Positions 7,296 to 10,000 of a stretch of 10,000 bases of DNA are shown in pieces. A program made the translations under genes and the position numbers. Each line of letters starts with the position of its first letter. Position 1 is the stretch's first letter. The DNA comes from Candidatus Hydrogenedens sp. (GTDB lineage Bacteria; Hydrogenedentota; Hydrogenedentia; Hydrogenedentales; Hydrogenedentaceae), in contig JAIWNQ010000026.1 of assembly GCA_020216745.1 (NCBI GenBank), positions 1 to 10,000 of the forward strand, written 5' to 3'. The notes under the pieces are model-generated. The model was not told the DNA's origin. It saw nothing but the letters and a program-made list of their open reading frames with translations, and made no database searches.

Positions 7296-8207
7296 GTCAA
7301 GTCGTGATAATCCGCATTGTTTTGCAAAGCAGATAGCTTCTTCAATTTCTTCCCATGTTGGTCTTCGTGAGATTGACGAATAACTTGGATTATCAGGAAC
7401 TTTGTATGAGGGTCGATACTGCTCCATAATATTGATATAGGTGTTTTTCGAAATATTTGTTGATAACCATTTCAAAATTTCTTTTGTTTCATGAATTAAA
7501 CTGGGCATTACGAGATGTCTTACTAATAATCCCCGCTGGGCAATTCCATCGGAATTTATTATTAAATCCCCTACCTGACGATGCATTTCTTTTATAGATT
7601 CTTTTGCTATATCGGGATAATTCTTTGCATTAGAATAGTTCCATGCGGTTTCTTCGTTCCAATATTTTATATCGGGCATGTAAATATCAATCCAGTTTTC
7701 AAGTATTTTTAATGAATCAACACTATCGTAGGAATTTGTGTTATAAACAATAGGAATTTGCAATCCACCGTGTTTGGCAATGATTAATGCTTCAATAATT
7801 TGAGGGACTACATGAGATGGTGATACTAAGTTAATGTTATGACAACCTAATGATTGTAGATTTAACATCATCTCTGCAATGATTTCTGGTGAACATTCTG
7901 AACCCGAAGGATACTGACTAATTTCATAATTCTGGCAAAACACACAATTTAAATTGCAACCACTGAAAAATATCGTCCCAGAGCCATGCCAGCCGACTAA
8001 ACAGGGCTCTTCTCCAAAATGAGGGAAAGCACTGGATACTCGTGCATATCGACCTATCTTACAATGACCTGTCTTATTCTCTAATCTATTAACACCACAG
8101 TTTCGTGGACAAACACAACAATTTTTTAATAACTCATGAGCCCATTTAAAACACTGTTTTTCTATATCTTCACTAATATAAAGATATACAGGTTTCCTAT
8201 CCTCCAT
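7290..8207 (-). CDS. pflX: Radical SAM protein, COG1313 / PflX family
   Basis: This is a 305-residue cytoplasmic radical SAM enzyme of the uncharacterised PflX group, related to pyruvate formate-lyase activating enzymes; the true substrate is not established. The SAM-cluster motif is CNLNCVFC (C84, C88, C91) inside the family hallmark segment from HFGEEPC (63-69) to CQNYE. An extra N-terminal cysteine group typical of this family (C30, C31, C33, C37 in CCVCPRNCGVNR, then C49 in GHC) could hold a second metal site. NLVSPSHV (126-133), PDIKYW (178-183) and VRHLVMP (229-235) are further family segments. I chose ATG at 8205-8207, which has AAGGA about 8 nt upstream; a TTG two codons earlier would sit too close to that site. 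No pyruvate formate-lyase or other glycyl radical enzyme is visible nearby. The gene is alone on its transcript unless it is read with the gene ending at 8396, 188 nt upstream. Confidence 0.9.
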   Translation of the reverse strand: MEDRKPVYLYISEDIEKQCFKWAHELLKNCCVCPRNCGVNRLENKTGHCKIGRYARVSSAFPHFGEEPCLVGWHGSGTIFFSGCNLNCVFCQNYEISQYPSGSECSPEIIAEMMLNLQSLGCHNINLVSPSHVVPQIIEALIIAKHGGLQIPIVYNTNSYDSVDSLKILENWIDIYMPDIKYWNEETAWNYSNAKNYPDIAKESIKEMHRQVGDLIINSDGIAQRGLLVRHLVMPSLIHETKEILKWLSTNISKNTYINIMEQYRPSYKVPDNPSYSSISRRPTWEEIEEAICFAKQCGLSRLDK

Positions 8208-8265
8208 TCCCAAGTCCTTTGACTACATCTATTACTATCTTAAATTAATTCATTTAAAACTTTTG

Positions 8266-8287
8266 AATAATGTACATATACATTATT
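8266..8287. repeat. Perfect 9-bp inverted repeat upstream of the radical SAM gene
   Basis: AATAATGTA (8266-8274) and TACATTATT (8279-8287) are exact reverse complements with a CATA centre. No T tract follows on either strand, so a terminator is unlikely. An operator about 60 bp before the start codon at 8207 is the simplest reading; the bound factor cannot be named. Confidence 0.5.
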
Positions 8288-8299
8288 GTTAATAAACCA

Positions 8300-8315
8300 T
8301 GTGAATAAAATCACT
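8300..8315. promoter_or_regulatory. Possible CRP/FNR-family binding site
   Basis: TGTGAATAAAATCACT matches the CRP pattern TGTGA-N6-TCACA at nine of its ten defined bases. It lies about 93 bp upstream of the radical SAM start codon and 13 bp from the 22-bp dyad at 8266-8287. No good -35/-10 pair was found in the gap (8208-8395), so the link to a promoter is not shown. The match could be chance in such AT-rich DNA. Confidence 0.3.
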
Positions 8316-8395
8316 TTAAACAAAATACTTGATAAGGAAATTATATATTTATCCTTCCCACATGTTATATCCAATATCTTGTTTCCAAATCTTAT

Positions 8396-9751
8396 CTAAT
8401 CTCTTTTTAAGGACACTCCCCTCTTCTTTTTCTGAAGATAAACACAACTTACGATAACGAATAAGGTGGTTATTATTGTTATGGATAAGCCATTAGAGGC
8501 AGGTATAGTCCCCTGTGGAACTATATCAACATAAACAGGTTCTGAATAGAGTAAAGCCTTGGCACTATCAGTAACTACACATTGATATGAACCTCCATTG
8601 GCAATATCAACATCTCTAATTATAAGGCGTGTTTGTTGAGCACCTATTATTTCTTCGCCATTATGAGTCCAACGAACAAAATAGGGTTCGGCGACATCTG
8701 TGAGTTGAACCCGTAAGTCAATAGAGCCACCTTCTTCTATTTTGATACTACCACTCGGATAGATTTTTACCCGTTCAGATGCGGGAGCCTGCCCATTTCC
8801 CTGATATGTAGAATCTCTACAAAGCCCAATCCAATGTATTTTTATGTTCCCTGGATATACTCCACCTGTGTCGAACCGTATTTGTGTAATCATATTTTCA
8901 TTCCATAATGATGGACTTTTCCCTAAATCAGATAACGTCTGTGGAATATTAATAAGATAAACATGTCTGCCTAAACGAGCAGGAAAAACTACTGATTTTT
9001 GTTCGTCCCAGATTTCATCAGAGGAGTGAATAAAAAATAATTGGAACCAGTGGTCTTGTTCAGTGGAGTATTCAATATCTGCTTGCAACCATGGGTAATC
9101 GTAACCGTTCAACCTCAATCCGTATGGAGAATGAATATAGGGGTCTCCACAATTAAATTCCAAGAACAAATAGCCATTTGTAACTTGTGAGTTTTCAATA
9201 CAGTTGAATCCTCCCCAACCATCATAGTATCCATCGGTTGAAAATTCCCATACACTTCCATATGTAATACCGAACCAATATATTTTCACATTGTTTTCTT
9301 GATATTCAGGTGGGTCAAACCGAATCTGCTCAATGGTTTGTCCCAACCATTTATTGGGATATAGTATTTTTTGGGGAATGTTAATAAGATATGTATGTTT
9401 TCCAGGAACGACCTGAAAATAAACTGCTTTTTCCTCACTCCAATTACTATCTTCTTCTGTAATAAAATATATCTGGGCATTACCTGTAATACTTGAATTA
9501 AATTCGATTTCAGCATGCAGGAAATGGAAATTTGAACCGTCTATTTTCAGATTATTTGGGCTCAAAATTGATGGGTCACCTCCTGTAATACGAAAAGACA
9601 ACACGTCACCACTAACTTGAAAATCTTGCACATATTCATTCCCAGGATACCATCCTTCATTATTACCATGAAATTCCCAAACAATTGCTGTAGATTTTAT
9701 TGAGAATAAAATTACATACGACAATATTAACCCAATACATCTCATTCTCAT
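8396..9751 (-). CDS. Exported two-repeat beta-rich protein with Ig-like domain and C-terminal membrane tail
   Basis: I do not recognise a named family for most of this 451-residue protein. Residues 1-22 are a signal peptide. Two tandem copies of a domain follow (about 24-163 and 167-310). Landmarks recur with a 143-148 residue offset: VWEF (24, 167), GDP (58, 202), SP-x-x-L (64, 208), YLINIP (121, 265) and QIRFD (142, 290). The high aromatic content and beta pattern resemble a carbohydrate-binding jelly roll, but that is inference. An Ig-like domain spans about 328-411, ending its core with NGGSYQC (385-391); the partner cysteine of the usual Ig disulfide is replaced by valine near 347. The C-terminus is IPASN (416-420), a hydrophobic helix (421-438) and KKKRG. 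The start ATG (9749-9751) has an AGGAG site. The tail and Ig domain match the layout of the SGNH-type protein, so both are probably held at the cell envelope in the same way. Confidence 0.75.
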   Translation of the reverse strand: MRMRCIGLILSYVILFSIKSTAIVWEFHGNNEGWYPGNEYVQDFQVSGDVLSFRITGGDPSILSPNNLKIDGSNFHFLHAEIEFNSSITGNAQIYFITEEDSNWSEEKAVYFQVVPGKHTYLINIPQKILYPNKWLGQTIEQIRFDPPEYQENNVKIYWFGITYGSVWEFSTDGYYDGWGGFNCIENSQVTNGYLFLEFNCGDPYIHSPYGLRLNGYDYPWLQADIEYSTEQDHWFQLFFIHSSDEIWDEQKSVVFPARLGRHVYLINIPQTLSDLGKSPSLWNENMITQIRFDTGGVYPGNIKIHWIGLCRDSTYQGNGQAPASERVKIYPSGSIKIEEGGSIDLRVQLTDVAEPYFVRWTHNGEEIIGAQQTRLIIRDVDIANGGSYQCVVTDSAKALLYSEPVYVDIVPQGTIPASNGLSITIITTLFVIVSCVYLQKKKRGVSLKRD

Positions 9752-9832
9752 TTTACCATCTCCTATAAAATATCTGTGTTTTATTAATATCTAATGTTTT
9801 TATAAATATTATAATAAATTTATCTTTATAGA

Positions 9833-9860
9833 AGTATATTTTTAAACTTTTATGACTCAA
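9833..9860 (-). promoter_or_regulatory. Possible promoter for the two-repeat exported protein
   Basis: On the minus strand TTGAGT (9860-9855), a 16-nt spacer and TATACT (9838-9833), which match four and five of six consensus bases. The leader would be about 75 nt. The region is so AT-rich that several other -10-like hexamers occur, so this is only the best candidate. The rest of 9752-10000 contains no gene I can support. Confidence 0.3.
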
Positions 9861-10000
9861 TAGTAGAGGCTTTTCTATTTCTATAACAGAATTATAAAAC
9901 ATACGTAATTCTTAAAAATTTGACTTTTTAGTTAGTTTATGGCAGAATTATTGTATGTTTAATGCTTAATAGCATCAATAAAATATTAACAATTTAACGA

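Noticed and set aside
9962..9975. Inverted repeat ATGCT-TAAT-AGCAT near the right edge
   Set aside because: The arms are only 5 bp with no T tract; in DNA this AT-rich such short symmetry is expected by chance.
9974..9996. Rex-like half site (TTGTTAATATTTT on the minus strand)
   Set aside because: The left half resembles the Rex pattern but the right half does not keep the ACAA end, unlike the two good sites at 4767-4829.
1..10000. CRISPR arrays, tRNA or rRNA genes, insertion sequences, phage genes
   Set aside because: No regularly spaced direct repeats, no transposase or integrase frames, no terminal inverted repeats and no structural RNA signatures were seen.

Overview
The window is AT-rich and comes from an anaerobic or fermentative, diderm-looking bacterium. 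The gene mix is an hnd-type electron-bifurcating hydrogenase module under Rex control, plus secreted proteins with Ig-like domains and hydrophobic C-terminal tails, and a DUF4832-type glycosidase-like protein. It would fit Candidatus Hydrogenedentota or a neighbouring PVC/FCB-like candidate phylum. That placement is a guess from gene content; there is no rRNA or marker gene to confirm it.

Left half (1-4860, all minus strand): one apparent operon read right to left as rex, hndA (NuoE-like), hndB, a secreted glycosidase-like gene, and hndC (NuoF-like, cut by the left edge). The first three junctions are 13-28 nt and hndC follows after a 63-nt gap. The order rex-hndA-hndB-hndC implies that the catalytic [FeFe]-hydrogenase subunit (hndD) lies just beyond position 1. 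HndA and HndC would carry electrons between NAD(P)H and the hydrogenase by way of FMN and Fe-S clusters, and Rex would sense NADH/NAD+ and set expression. The control region (4767-4858) is very readable. It has a textbook extended sigma-70 promoter (TTGACA, 17 nt, TATAAT). One 18-bp Rex-like operator abuts the -10 box and a second lies 45 bp downstream. A perfect 20-bp dyad sits between the two operators.

Middle (4924-7236, plus strand): a divergent gene with its own extended -10 promoter encodes an exported, 740-residue multidomain SGNH-hydrolase-like protein. It has a Ca-binding loop, an isolated CxxCH motif, an Ig-like domain and a C-terminal membrane tail. A strong hairpin terminator (7258-7295) separates it from the convergent gene that follows.

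Right part (7290-10000, minus strand): a COG1313/PflX-type radical SAM protein (ATG at 8207), preceded by a 188-nt region with a 22-bp dyad and a CRP-like site. Beyond it is a 451-residue exported protein made of two copies of an unrecognised beta-rich domain, one Ig-like domain and the same kind of C-terminal tail. The last 249 bases hold only a possible promoter for that gene and no coding sequence I can support.

The most unusual points are the secreted glycosidase-like gene inside the hydrogenase operon, the layered Rex control region, and the two exported proteins sharing an Ig domain plus a P-x-S / hydrophobic / basic tail that looks like a surface-sorting signal.
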